From: Lachnospiraceae bacterium UBA7205
Lineage (GTDB): Bacteria > Bacillota > Clostridia > Lachnospirales > Lachnospiraceae
Length of the DNA: 64,000 bases
Assembly: GCA_002490665.1 (NCBI GenBank)
Contig: DKUL01000059.1
Span: 56,879-120,878 of the forward strand
Direction of reading: 5' to 3'
A program made the position numbers and the translations under genes. Positions within the stretch are counted from its first letter, which is position 1; each line of letters opens with the position of its first letter. The notes beneath the pieces were generated by a model, which saw nothing but the letters and a program-made list of their open reading frames with translations, did no database searches and was not told where the DNA came from. This document shows positions 35,947 through 44,846 of this stretch, in pieces.

Positions 35947-37518
35947 ATGAAAAACGAGAAAAGAAATGAGGAAAAAGAAGATAAAAGACAGGCTTCGGAG
36001 CCGAAAACGGAAGATTTTTCGGATGCAGTAAGTGATTTTGAGTTTTTGCAGGAAAAGATTAAGGAGCGCCCGGTAGACAAGAAAAAGCTTTTGCGCAGAA
36101 CCATCACGACTGCTTCGCTGGCAGTACTTTTTGGCGTGCTTGCCTGCCTGTCGTTCCTGCTTCTGGAGCCGGTTCTCAATAACTGGCTGTACCCTGAGGA
36201 GGAGCCTGAGGTGGTCACGTTCCCGCAGGAGAAGAATGAAATGCTTCCGGAGGATATGCTCACAGAGGGCACGACAACTGGTCAGGAAGAGAGCGGGGAG
36301 ACGGACGAAAGCGAAAGCCAGACGGAAAACGGAACAGAAGCTTCGGAAACCGGGACGCTGCCGACGGACGCGACGGAGACAGAAAGTACGGCAGCTGCGA
36401 GTACGGAAACAGTTGAAGGAAGCCAGTCGGAAGAGGAATCCTCCGATGAAGGGAACCCACAGGAAACGCATGGCAGTGTGGAAAGCTCCAATGCGGAAGC
36501 CGTGTCAGACGTTCCGGAGACAGAGGTGATAGAGCCGCTCAGGCCGTATCAGACACAGTATGAGGAGCTTTACAATATTTACCGGGAAGTGGAGTCCAGC
36601 ATGGTCACGGTTACCGGGGTACGCTCAAACGTGGACTGGTTTAACAACCCCTATCAGAGCGAGGGCAGTACGGCAGGCGTCATCATCGCAAACAATAACA
36701 GGGAGCTGCTGATATTAAGCAGGAAGTCCCCGCTCGATGGCGCGGAGACAATCCGTATTCGTTTTTTCAATAATATGAGTGCTGACGCGGTGATGAAGCA
36801 GTACGACAAAAATACGGACCTGGCGGTTCTGGCAGTGGATTTAAAGTATATTGGCGGCAATACACTACAGCAGATTCTGGTAGCGACACTGGGAAGCTCG
36901 GTTTCTCACGGAACATCAGGAATTACGGGCACGCCAGTCATCGCCATAGGAAACCTGTTCGGATACAAAGATACGGTATGCTATGGAATCGTCACATCAA
37001 ATGGAAATGTGGTATCAATGGCAGACAATGAATATAAACTGATTACGACAGATATCTATGCCGGTACAAGCCCGAGCGGCATCCTGGTAAACATGGACAG
37101 GGAGGTAATCGGAATCATCGATAACAGCCACAATCATGATGACACGCGAAATCTTTTGTCTGCAATTGGGATTACCGAATTGAAGGAGACGATTGCGAAG
37201 CTCTCCAACGGAGAACCAATTCCATATCTTGGCATTTATGCGCAGGACATTGATGTCAGGATACGGAATGAACAAGGGCTTCCCCAGGGCGCGTATATCT
37301 TTGACATTGACATGGATTCGCCGGCGATGCTCAAGGGCATACAGAAGGGAGATATCCTGGTCAGGGTTGGCGTGCAGGAGATTCGAAGCGCTGCCGACTA
37401 TATGAATGCACTCAGGAATGCCCCGACAGACAGGAGCATAACTATAGTAGTACAGAGGGCAAGCATGAATGCGTATGAAGAAATGCAGTTTGCCATACAG
37501 CCTGCAATAAGACAATAG
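35947..37518 (+). CDS. Membrane-anchored HtrA-like protein with PDZ domain, probable pseudoprotease
   Basis: The 523-residue protein has a charged cytoplasmic N-terminus, one membrane helix (about 55-75), a long Glu/Ser/Thr-rich linker (to about 195), a trypsin-like domain and a C-terminal PDZ domain (about 415-515). The Asp region KNTDLAVLAVD is kept, but the usual His motif after GVI is missing, and GNSGGPLVN has become TSPSGILVN with Pro where the catalytic Ser belongs. It is therefore likely a binding or scaffolding protein rather than a protease. It starts 96 bases after a strong promoter and leads into the yhaM-like gene 19 bases later. Confidence 0.85.
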   Translation: MKNEKRNEEKEDKRQASEPKTEDFSDAVSDFEFLQEKIKERPVDKKKLLRRTITTASLAVLFGVLACLSFLLLEPVLNNWLYPEEEPEVVTFPQEKNEMLPEDMLTEGTTTGQEESGETDESESQTENGTEASETGTLPTDATETESTAAASTETVEGSQSEEESSDEGNPQETHGSVESSNAEAVSDVPETEVIEPLRPYQTQYEELYNIYREVESSMVTVTGVRSNVDWFNNPYQSEGSTAGVIIANNNRELLILSRKSPLDGAETIRIRFFNNMSADAVMKQYDKNTDLAVLAVDLKYIGGNTLQQILVATLGSSVSHGTSGITGTPVIAIGNLFGYKDTVCYGIVTSNGNVVSMADNEYKLITTDIYAGTSPSGILVNMDREVIGIIDNSHNHDDTRNLLSAIGITELKETIAKLSNGEPIPYLGIYAQDIDVRIRNEQGLPQGAYIFDIDMDSPAMLKGIQKGDILVRVGVQEIRSAADYMNALRNAPTDRSITIVVQRASMNAYEEMQFAIQPAIRQ

Positions 37519-37537
37519 GAAAGGATAAGACAGGACA

Positions 37538-38476
37538 ATGAAGTATATTAAGGATTACAAGGATGGAGACCGTATTTTTGACATTTATTTCTGCAAATTT
37601 AAGAGCTCCGCAGTAACAAAGAATGGAAAAAATTATGACAATGTCATTATACAGGACAAGACAGGGACGCTCGACGCGAAAATCTGGGATCCAAACAACG
37701 CAGGAATTGCCGATTTTGACGCGATGGACTATATCGAGGTGTACGGCGATGTCACAAGCTTTAACGGCGCATTGCAGGTCAACGTGAAACGTGTGCGCAA
37801 ATGCGAGGAAGGCGAGTATGATGAGGGTGAATATATGCCTGTGAGCAGCAAAAACCTTGATGAAATGTATGCGGAGCTTCTCAAAATCATAGGGAGTATC
37901 GGAAATACATATCTGAAAGCGCTGCTCGATAAATTTTTTGTCGAGGACGAGGCGTTTGCGGCAAGATTCAGAAAGGCATCCGCGGCAAAGTCCATCCATC
38001 ATGGATTTATCGGCGGACTGCTTGAGCATACGCTCAGTGTGGCGAAGCTTTGCGATTATTATTGTACGGCGTACCCGATACTGAACCGCGACCTCCTGCT
38101 GACGGCGGCAATCTGCCATGACATAGGAAAAGTACATGAAATCAGCCCATTTCCGACAAACGATTATACGGATGCAGGGCAGTTTCTGGGACATATTGTG
38201 GTGGGCTCTGAGATGGTCGGCAAAAAGGCGGCGGAAATCCCGGGATTTCCGGAGATGCTGGAAATGCAGCTGAAGCACTGCATCCTTGCGCACCATGGGG
38301 AATTTGAGTACGGTTCACCGAAAAAACCGGCGCTTATTGAGGCAGTGGCGTTAAGCCATGCCGACGACACGGATGCCAAGATGGAAACCTTTACGGAAAT
38401 TTTACAGTCGTCACAGGAGACTGGATGGCTTGGATACAACAGGCTGTTTGAATCCAATCTGAGACGAACCGTATGA
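37538..38476 (+). CDS. YhaM-type 3'-5' exoribonuclease (OB fold plus HD domain)
   Basis: The 312-residue protein begins with an OB-fold nucleic-acid-binding domain (about 1-100) and continues with an HD domain whose metal ligands are in GGLLEHTLSV, AAICHDIGK and CILAHHGEFEYGSPK. This matches YhaM, a Firmicute 3'-5' exonuclease that acts on single-stranded DNA and short RNA. It is transcribed with the HtrA-like gene upstream. A 63-bp hairpin separates it from rlmD. Confidence 0.92.
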   Translation: MKYIKDYKDGDRIFDIYFCKFKSSAVTKNGKNYDNVIIQDKTGTLDAKIWDPNNAGIADFDAMDYIEVYGDVTSFNGALQVNVKRVRKCEEGEYDEGEYMPVSSKNLDEMYAELLKIIGSIGNTYLKALLDKFFVEDEAFAARFRKASAAKSIHHGFIGGLLEHTLSVAKLCDYYCTAYPILNRDLLLTAAICHDIGKVHEISPFPTNDYTDAGQFLGHIVVGSEMVGKKAAEIPGFPEMLEMQLKHCILAHHGEFEYGSPKKPALIEAVALSHADDTDAKMETFTEILQSSQETGWLGYNRLFESNLRRTV

Positions 38477-38507
38477 AAAACAGGTGGGCACGTATAGTGT
38501 ATTATTT

Positions 38508-38571
38508 AGGAACTGTTCAGAAATTACGTATGACAATTACCTGTCACAAGTAATTTTTGAACAGTTCCTTA
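38508..38571. repeat. Short palindromic element between yhaM and rlmD
   Basis: The arm AGGAACTGTTCAGAAATTAC (38508-38527) is complementary, with one mismatch, to 38550-38569, and the inside contains TGACA/TGTCA (38531-38535, 38542-38546). The whole forms a stem of about 25 bp. The right end TGAACAGTTCCTTA lies only 8 bases before the rlmD ribosome site. It may be a mobile miniature repeat, an mRNA-stabilising hairpin or a weak terminator. Confidence 0.75.
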
Positions 38572-38589
38572 GGATGGCGGAGGATTGGA

Positions 38590-39984
38590 ATGAAATACGA
38601 AAAGGATGACAGTGTTACGCTGGTTATCGAGGATATGGGGTCAGACGGCGAGGGCATTGGGAAAATAGACGGTTTTGCCTTTTTTGTGAAGGATGCGCTA
38701 ATCGGTGACAAGGTGGAAGCAAAAGTCATGAAAGTCAAAAAGGGATATGCGTATGCCCGGCTGATGCGTATCGTGTCCCCCTCCCCGAACCGCACAGAGC
38801 CAGAATGCCCATACCATAAACAGTGCGGCGGATGCCAGATTCAGGCGCTCGATTACAGCGCGCAGCTTTTATATAAGGAAAAGAAGGTCAGAAACAATCT
38901 GATGCGAATCGGCGGATTTTCAGAAAAACTGCTTGACAGTGTAATGGAGCCGATTGTTGGGATGGAGCATCCGTACCACTACAGGAATAAGGCGCAGTTT
39001 CCGATTGGAACCGACAAAAACGGTGAAATTGTGACAGGATTTTATGCGGGAAGAACCCATACCATCATACCGAATACGGACTGTGTGCTTGGCATTTCCG
39101 AGAACCGGGATATTTTGGAGATTTTTATCAATTACATGAAACGTTGTAACGTGAAACCATATGACGAAACCACTGGGACAGGACTGGTCAGGCATGTCCT
39201 GATTCGAAAAGGATTTACAACAGGTGAAATCATGGTATGCGCTGTCATCAACGGCGAACACCTTCCGCAGGAAGACAGGCTTGTCGAAGCACTCAGGAAA
39301 ATTGAGGGAATGGCGAGCATATCCATCAACATCAATACAGAAAAAACAAATGTAATTATGGGAGGCAGATGCCGCACCATCTGGGGAAGCGATACAATCA
39401 GTGACGTGATTCATATGAGGGATGGGGAAGGAATTACATTTGCCATCTCGCCACTGTCCTTTTATCAGGTGAACCCTATCCAGACAGAAAGGCTCTACGG
39501 CATTGCCCTGGATTACGCGGGGCTGACCGGGACGGAGACTGTCTGGGATTTATACTGCGGCATCGGCACCATCAGCCTGTTTATGGCGAAAAGGGCAAAA
39601 CAGGTATACGGTGTTGAAATCGTGGAACAGGCAATTCTCGACGCGCGCAGGAACGCAGTGCGAAACGGCATCGACAATGCCAGCTTTTATGTGGGAAAGG
39701 CAGAGGAGGTTCTGCCAGGGCTATATGAAAAGGAAGGCATTTATGCTGATGTAATCTGTGTCGACCCGCCACGCAAGGGGTGCGACAGTGCCTGTCTGGA
39801 AACGATATGCAAAATGATGCCTGACCGCATTGTTTATGTAAGCTGTGACAGCGCCACCCTCGCAAGGGATCTGAAGTATCTGTGTGCAAATGGTTATGAA
39901 CTGCGGTGCGCGCGGGCAGTGGATTTGTTTGGGCATACGGTGCATGTTGAAGTCGCATGTTGTCTACAAAGGAAGGATTCGTAG
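38590..39984 (+). CDS. 23S rRNA (uracil-5-)-methyltransferase, RlmD/RlmCD family
   Basis: The 464-residue protein starts with a TRAM domain (about 1-65), then a four-Cys cluster for iron-sulphur binding (CPYHKQCGGCQIQ with a later Cys in NTDCVLG), and a Rossmann methyltransferase domain with DLYCGIGTISLF. The catalytic segment is VDPPRKGCD and the nucleophile is the Cys in YVSCDSATLARDL. It makes 5-methyluridine in 23S rRNA. GGAGG at 38579-38583 selects ATG 38590 and rejects an in-frame TTG inside the palindrome. Confidence 0.95.
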   Translation: MKYEKDDSVTLVIEDMGSDGEGIGKIDGFAFFVKDALIGDKVEAKVMKVKKGYAYARLMRIVSPSPNRTEPECPYHKQCGGCQIQALDYSAQLLYKEKKVRNNLMRIGGFSEKLLDSVMEPIVGMEHPYHYRNKAQFPIGTDKNGEIVTGFYAGRTHTIIPNTDCVLGISENRDILEIFINYMKRCNVKPYDETTGTGLVRHVLIRKGFTTGEIMVCAVINGEHLPQEDRLVEALRKIEGMASISININTEKTNVIMGGRCRTIWGSDTISDVIHMRDGEGITFAISPLSFYQVNPIQTERLYGIALDYAGLTGTETVWDLYCGIGTISLFMAKRAKQVYGVEIVEQAILDARRNAVRNGIDNASFYVGKAEEVLPGLYEKEGIYADVICVDPPRKGCDSACLETICKMMPDRIVYVSCDSATLARDLKYLCANGYELRCARAVDLFGHTVHVEVACCLQRKDS

Positions 39985-40236
39985 AAATCCTTGAATTTGC
40001 GCACTTAACGAGGATTTCAAAGTTTAACCGAACACCTGAATATCGGAAGGATAGTTTGGTATTCAACTATTTGTTAAGAAGAAAGATATGGAATATGAAG
40101 GTGTAATTAAGCATTGGAAAAGTCATAACATTTTTGGTTAGCGAGGTGCGTCAAAGGGTTATTGAAAATTGGCAGCTATGCAACGAACCAGTGACAATTT
40201 TGTATCTTGAAAGCGGTAGCTTGTGCGGAATATGTT

Positions 40237-40245
40237 TGATATAAT
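40237..40245 (+). promoter_or_regulatory. Extended -10 promoter for the XRE-DUF5680 gene
   Basis: TGATATAAT (40237-40245) is an extended -10 element (TGN followed by TATAAT); no good -35 hexamer is present. It is 27 bases upstream of the start codon at 40273. The rest of 39985-40236 is AT-rich and shows no gene or clear structure. Confidence 0.5.
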
Positions 40246-40272
40246 TATACCTGATGATTGGAGGTATTTTTT

Positions 40273-40950
40273 ATGGAATTACAGGACAAATTACAGCTTT
40301 TGAGAAAACAGAAAGGTTATTCACAGGAACAGCTTGCGGATAAATTGGGAATTGCTCGCCAGACGCTTAGTAAATGGGAAAATGGTCAGGCTGTGCCTGA
40401 ATTGAATAATTTGATTTCGCTGAGTAATCTGTATGGAATAACCATAGACCGAATAGTGAAAGAAGACGATGAATGCAATCTTTCTTTGTGTAGGAATGCC
40501 AGTATAGATATCAATGGAATTATTGATTTTCTTCTTATGGCAAAAAAGAATACCTATGCAGCGGCAAATAATAAAGCTGAATCATGTAGAATGAATTCTC
40601 AGGATTATCGTTATGAAGACAAAAATGGATTTACCTATCTTGACTCCTACTTGGGCGGGGAATGTTTTGTCGGTGAGGAAGCGGTATGGCTGCATGAAAA
40701 GCCGGTTTGGAGTATGAACTATGCAGGACGTGTGACAGGAGAAAATTTTAGTGGCGATTTCTTGAAAGAGGTGCTTATGGAAGTTCCGGAAAATTTGCCA
40801 TTTCGTGGCCCGGAGATTTATACAAAAGGGGATTACCATTATCACTGCAAAGCAGATGGCGGGTTTGTATGGTTTCAGGGATATGAAGAAATATTTTACA
40901 TGAATGAAAAAATATATGATTGCTATTTTCATGGAGGAACTATTCGGTAA
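40273..40950 (+). CDS. XRE regulator with C-terminal DUF5680 domain
   Basis: The 225-residue protein has an N-terminal helix-turn-helix (LRKQKGYSQEQLAD, then GIARQTLSKWENGQ) and a C-terminal DUF5680 domain (about 85-225) rich in Tyr, Trp and Gly (FTYLDSYLGGECFVGEE; FVWFQGYEEIFYM). DUF5680 occurs behind HTH domains in Firmicutes and may sense a ligand; its function is unknown. GGAGG at 40260-40264 selects ATG 40273. Base composition is AT-richer than the flanking housekeeping genes. The next gene starts on the last base of its stop codon. Confidence 0.88.
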   Translation: MELQDKLQLLRKQKGYSQEQLADKLGIARQTLSKWENGQAVPELNNLISLSNLYGITIDRIVKEDDECNLSLCRNASIDINGIIDFLLMAKKNTYAAANNKAESCRMNSQDYRYEDKNGFTYLDSYLGGECFVGEEAVWLHEKPVWSMNYAGRVTGENFSGDFLKEVLMEVPENLPFRGPEIYTKGDYHYHCKADGGFVWFQGYEEIFYMNEKIYDCYFHGGTIR

Positions 40951-41786
40951 TGAATATAATTGAAAAGGAAATCGAGGTAAAGGATTATCTGACAAAATCC
41001 AGTCTCCCTGCCAGTGATTATGTTATTAATCCGTATGTGGGCTGCCCCCATGGATGTAAATACTGTTATGCCAGCTTTATGAAAAGATTTACAGGGCACA
41101 AGGAAGAATGGGGTACATTTATAGATGTGAAAAGATGTTCGAAACCGATAAGCAAAAAGAAATTAAAGGGGAGGACGGTTTTTCTTGCATCTGTTACAGA
41201 CTGTTATAATCCCTGTGAGGAAAAATATTGTATAACGCAAAGTATATTAAGGCAGCTTACGGATGTGGACTGTACAGTTAGTATTTCAACAAAATCATCA
41301 CTGGTTTTGAGGGATGTGGAATTGCTAAAGCAATTTAAGGATATATCGGTAGCGGTGTCTGTTAATACGCTGGATGAAAGTTTTAAGGATGATATGGATA
41401 AAGCAAGCAGTATTAAGGTCCGCATGAAGACGCTTAAAGTATTGCATGAAAACGGAATTCATACGGTGCTATTCATGTCGCCAATATTTCCGGCAATAAC
41501 AGATTATAAGAAAATTATCAAAAAAAGCAGGCTGTTTGTTGATGAGTACTGGTTTGAAAATCTGAATCTTAGAGGGGGATATAAGGCTTGGATACTTGGG
41601 TATATAGATGAAAAATATCCCCAATATACTGACTTGTATAAACAAATATATGTGGAAGGAAATAAAGGCTATTGGAATAAACTGGCAGAAGAGATAGAGG
41701 CGTATTGTGCCAGTCATTCTGTTCCGCACACAAATTACTTTTACCATGAGCAGCTTGTGGCGCAGAAGAAGGAAAAAATATTATAA
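40950..41786 (+). CDS. SPL-like radical SAM protein
   Basis: A 278-residue radical SAM enzyme: CPHGCKYCYA supplies the CxxxCxxC iron-sulphur ligands, within an N-terminal part that resembles spore-photoproduct-lyase-like and 'mobile pair' radical SAM proteins (SDYVINPYVGCP). The substrate is unknown. Its ATG overlaps the stop of the XRE-DUF5680 gene by one base, with GGAGG at 40933-40937, so the two form an operon in which the regulator may control the enzyme. AT-rich composition suggests acquisition with its neighbours. Confidence 0.85.
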   Translation: MNIIEKEIEVKDYLTKSSLPASDYVINPYVGCPHGCKYCYASFMKRFTGHKEEWGTFIDVKRCSKPISKKKLKGRTVFLASVTDCYNPCEEKYCITQSILRQLTDVDCTVSISTKSSLVLRDVELLKQFKDISVAVSVNTLDESFKDDMDKASSIKVRMKTLKVLHENGIHTVLFMSPIFPAITDYKKIIKKSRLFVDEYWFENLNLRGGYKAWILGYIDEKYPQYTDLYKQIYVEGNKGYWNKLAEEIEAYCASHSVPHTNYFYHEQLVAQKKEKIL

Positions 41787-41926
41787 AATCATGGGAAAGA
41801 TTCCGCTTCGGAGTTGGCGAAGTGCTCGCATTTATTGGGAATTTAAGGGATGCAATTCCATGGATATACACAAGGCTGGAAGCATTGCTTTCAAGGATGT
41901 CGGAAATATACAAGATGTTTTTATAA
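41786..41926 (+). pseudogene. Possible gene remnant without a start codon
   Basis: The frame read from 41786 to a TAA at 41924-41926 gives about 46 residues with protein-like composition (RFGVGEVLAFIGNLRDAIPW, then a Leu-rich helix), but it has no start codon or ribosome site. It may be the degraded end of a lost gene. The stretch 41787-42029 shows nothing else convincing. Confidence 0.3.
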
Positions 41927-42029
41927 AAATTTTGTATAATTCTGGTATTCGGACAGACAGGAAAGGATGAAAAATTTAACGAAACTGTAGCGATGAGAGT
42001 ACAGGTATTAAAAAGGAACGGAGGTATTT

Positions 42030-42353
42030 ATGGCAAAGAACAAAGAACTTGCAGATTATGTAATGAACCAATTGTCTGATTTGGGAGATATACGAAATAT
42101 TCCCATGATGGGCGGCTACGTTTTTTACTATAAAGAGCGGATATTTGGCGGGATTTATGGCAATGGTTTTATGGTAAAGATTACAGAGGCAAGCAAGAAG
42201 TTTATGCCGGATAGCGAACCTGAACCACCATATGAGGGTGCAAAACCTATGTTAGCGGTAACCATTTTGGATGACAGGACTGCGTTGCAGAATATGGTGG
42301 AAGAAATGTATCCGGAGTTGCCGGAAAGGGAACCCAAAAAGAAAAAAGTGTAA
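42030..42353 (+). CDS. TfoX N-terminal domain protein
   Basis: The 107-residue product matches the TfoX/Sxy N-terminal domain (RNIPMMGGYVFYYKERIFGGIYGNGFMVKI), ending in a Lys-rich tail. In gamma-proteobacteria longer TfoX proteins regulate competence; stand-alone N-terminal domains in Firmicutes have no established role. An AACGGAGG site precedes the ATG. It converges on the ABC permease gene with a 55-base gap that holds a GGTTAC/GTAACC inverted repeat (42392-42404). Confidence 0.85.
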   Translation: MAKNKELADYVMNQLSDLGDIRNIPMMGGYVFYYKERIFGGIYGNGFMVKITEASKKFMPDSEPEPPYEGAKPMLAVTILDDRTALQNMVEEMYPELPEREPKKKKV

Positions 42354-42408
42354 ATCGTGGAACAATTCTACTGCCCCCGGCTGTTTCACCCGGTTACTGT
42401 AACCACTT

Positions 42409-43731
42409 TCAATCAGGGGGATACATATTCCGTTTGCTCATGGCACACACAATGCCAAAATAGCAAGTATAAAAAACTACAATACATGCCCCGAACGCAC
42501 CGGTTAACTTGAGCAGAATATTCTTCAAAGAAGCTGGCAATATTAAGTTCATTTTTCCGTTCAGTAACGGTATGCAGAATAAAATAATCAATAATGCCAT
42601 TATCATTGGAGTGGTCAGCTTGATTGCTATCTGCCGATTCACAAGTCTTGCTGTCTGCTTATTGCTTTTTCCCAGACAGCGCATTATCTGATTGCTTTTT
42701 GAATTTTGCCGAATCTCTATAATCTGCTGCAAGGATAATATTGAAAAATAAATAACCAGAAACACGATGCAGATACTTATCTGTGAAGTTCCCATCCACT
42801 GCTGCATAGCCGCATCAAAAAGCTGAAATTCCGGATGCAGCATCAATAGTCCGGTCACGAAAGAACATCCGGAAAATAAAAAGCATATGCAGAAAATGGC
42901 ATTAACGGTAGCAGCCGTTTGTATATTGGATGTTACATTTGCCACAATATATAGCCTGTCTTTTTGATAGATTTGAACGGATTTCATTTGCCTGTACGCA
43001 TATAAATAACCAAACACCCATTTGTAAAAAGCAAAGACAGATATAAGCAGGGGTATTGCCGCAACAGATATGGGATAAACAACATAAACCGCTGGCAAAA
43101 AAACAATGCCACAAACGCAGCCTATTAGGCAGATAAAACACAATAAGAAGACAATGCCCCATTTTTTATAGCTTTCTATTTCTTTTACGCCTTGGCTGCG
43201 GTTTCCTTCATACATCAGTTCCCTTATTTGCAGCCTGTCTATGCGCTGCTTCAACCGAAAAGAACACACTGTTTCAATAAGGCAAAAAAACAGGAACGTA
43301 TAGAGCATACTTTTTCCATAAAGGAATCCGTAATGGTTCATTTCATGCAGCGGTTCATGGAAGTACCAAAAGCCATATATGGAAAAACCTATTGTTGCGC
43401 CTGCCATGTAACAGCAAAAGCCGATCAGCAAAACTTCGCACAGGAACAGCCGGGTTAATCTCTTTTTTTCCATACCCAGTAATAAATAGCTTGCAAACTC
43501 TTTTGCCCGCTGCCTCAGCAGAAATAAGTCGATATATCCGGCTAAAACTATTTGGATGGCTGCTATCAGCAATGGCAGGGAAATTACCTGAAAACCGGCT
43601 GATTTTCCTGTGATGGTTATACAGTTAGATACCTCCATAACCGCCAAAAGGACGGTCATGGTAACAACATATAAAAGGTAATTTATAAAAGAACGCCTGG
43701 CATTACGGATTGACAGCTTCAAGTACATCAT
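42409..43731 (-). CDS. BceB-like ABC permease lacking the large extracellular domain
   Basis: The 440-residue membrane protein has about ten predicted helices and an N-terminal FtsX-like stretch (LKLSIRNARRSFINYLLY). BceB permeases carry a domain of about 200 residues between helices 7 and 8 that meets peptide antibiotics; here that loop is only about 20 residues (around LMLHPEFQLFDAAMQ). The ATG at 43731 overlaps the stop of the ATPase gene as ATGA, and GGAG lies nine bases before it, so it is preferred to the more upstream ATG. It forms a transporter with the fused ATPase. Confidence 0.85.
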   Translation of the reverse strand: MMYLKLSIRNARRSFINYLLYVVTMTVLLAVMEVSNCITITGKSAGFQVISLPLLIAAIQIVLAGYIDLFLLRQRAKEFASYLLLGMEKKRLTRLFLCEVLLIGFCCYMAGATIGFSIYGFWYFHEPLHEMNHYGFLYGKSMLYTFLFFCLIETVCSFRLKQRIDRLQIRELMYEGNRSQGVKEIESYKKWGIVFLLCFICLIGCVCGIVFLPAVYVVYPISVAAIPLLISVFAFYKWVFGYLYAYRQMKSVQIYQKDRLYIVANVTSNIQTAATVNAIFCICFLFSGCSFVTGLLMLHPEFQLFDAAMQQWMGTSQISICIVFLVIYFSILSLQQIIEIRQNSKSNQIMRCLGKSNKQTARLVNRQIAIKLTTPMIMALLIILFCIPLLNGKMNLILPASLKNILLKLTGAFGACIVVFYTCYFGIVCAMSKRNMYPPD

Positions 43732-44825
43732 GGCATTTTTCTCCTCTCTATCCATTCTATTTTCTTCAAAATATCCGCGAAAAAGTTCTGTTTGTTTTCA
43801 TGTTCCCGGTTTAAGGAAGCTTTTATTTCGCCGTCTTCCATAAATAAAATCCTGTCACAATAGCTTGCCGCCATGACGTCATGTGTGACCATCAGTATTG
43901 TTGCGCTGTACTCTCTGCAAAGCATGGAAAGGGTGTCTAAAAGCTGTCTGGCAGCATGGGAATCCAATGCCCCGGTAGGCTCATCCGCAAGTATGATATC
44001 CGGATTTAACACAATGGCACGGGCGCAGGCGCAGCGCTGCCGTTGTCCTCCCGATACCTCATATGGAAATTTATCTAATATTGCCGATATATTCAGCTTT
44101 TCAGATAAACCTTGAATCATTGGACGAATATTTTCTTTTGCAACCTCTTTAATTGTCAGGGCAAGCGCAATGTTTTCATAGATAGTCAGGGTTTCAAGTA
44201 AGTTGTATTCCTGGAAAACAAAACCTAAATGGCTGCGGCGAAATTCTGCGGCAGCTGCATCTGGCATATCCGCGATGTCCTGCCCGCTAATTCGTATCGT
44301 CCCATTCGTTGGCTTGTCTATTGTGGCGATTAAATTAAGCAGTGTTGTTTTCCCGGAACCGGAAGCACCCATGATTCCAACAAAGCTGCCGTGCGGTATC
44401 TGAAAACTTACGTCATTTACAGCTAATACAGAATTATTTTCTGTTTCGTGCCCTGACGAAATGGTTTCATAGAGCTTGGAAACATTTACGACCTCCAAAA
44501 CATTTTGGGGTGCTGTATCACTTTCCTTAAATTCCCATTTATCATGTCCTAACCAATTCGTAATCACGTCCATAAGTACCTCGTCTGCTTTCTCTTTCAG
44601 CTTATCTTCCGCAATGCGCTCACCCGCAAATAGTTCATTTAAAGTAACGTCTAAAAGAGTGCATAAAGGCAAAAACAAAGATAAATCCGGCATGGACCGT
44701 CCGGTTTCCCATTTTGAAATAGCCTTATCGGTTATTTCCAGTTTTTCTGCTAACTGGCTTTGCGTCCAGCCTTTTGCTTTCCGGCGCTCGGAAATAAAAG
44801 CGCCAATCTTAACTTGATTCATCAT
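43728..44825 (-). CDS. XRE DNA-binding domain fused to a MacB/BceA-type ABC ATPase
   Basis: The 365-residue protein joins an N-terminal XRE helix-turn-helix (residues 6-65; WTQSQLAEKLEITDKAISKW), a linker of about 45 residues, and a complete ABC ATPase from residue 109: Walker A GASGSGKT (153-160), Q-loop Gln205, signature VSGGQRQR (257-264), Walker B IILADEP (277-283), and a switch His in MVTHDV. The frame is continuous, so this is a real fusion. It is translated just ahead of its permease. Such a protein could bind DNA while engaged in transport and so link transport state to transcription (inference). Two CTACCAG operator-like sites lie upstream. Confidence 0.9.
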   Translation of the reverse strand: MMNQVKIGAFISERRKAKGWTQSQLAEKLEITDKAISKWETGRSMPDLSLFLPLCTLLDVTLNELFAGERIAEDKLKEKADEVLMDVITNWLGHDKWEFKESDTAPQNVLEVVNVSKLYETISSGHETENNSVLAVNDVSFQIPHGSFVGIMGASGSGKTTLLNLIATIDKPTNGTIRISGQDIADMPDAAAAEFRRSHLGFVFQEYNLLETLTIYENIALALTIKEVAKENIRPMIQGLSEKLNISAILDKFPYEVSGGQRQRCACARAIVLNPDIILADEPTGALDSHAARQLLDTLSMLCREYSATILMVTHDVMAASYCDRILFMEDGEIKASLNREHENKQNFFADILKKIEWIERRKMP

Positions 44826-44846
44826 TCAGCCCTCCTGCTTGTGGTA

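Noticed and set aside
38557..38589. Upstream TTG start for the RlmD-type gene
   Set aside because: That start lies inside the palindromic element and lacks a ribosome site, while ATG 38590 has GGAGG at 38579-38583.
42030..42353. Competence regulator role for the TfoX-domain protein
   Set aside because: Only the N-terminal domain is present, and no competence genes are nearby, so the role known from Haemophilus and Vibrio is not transferred.
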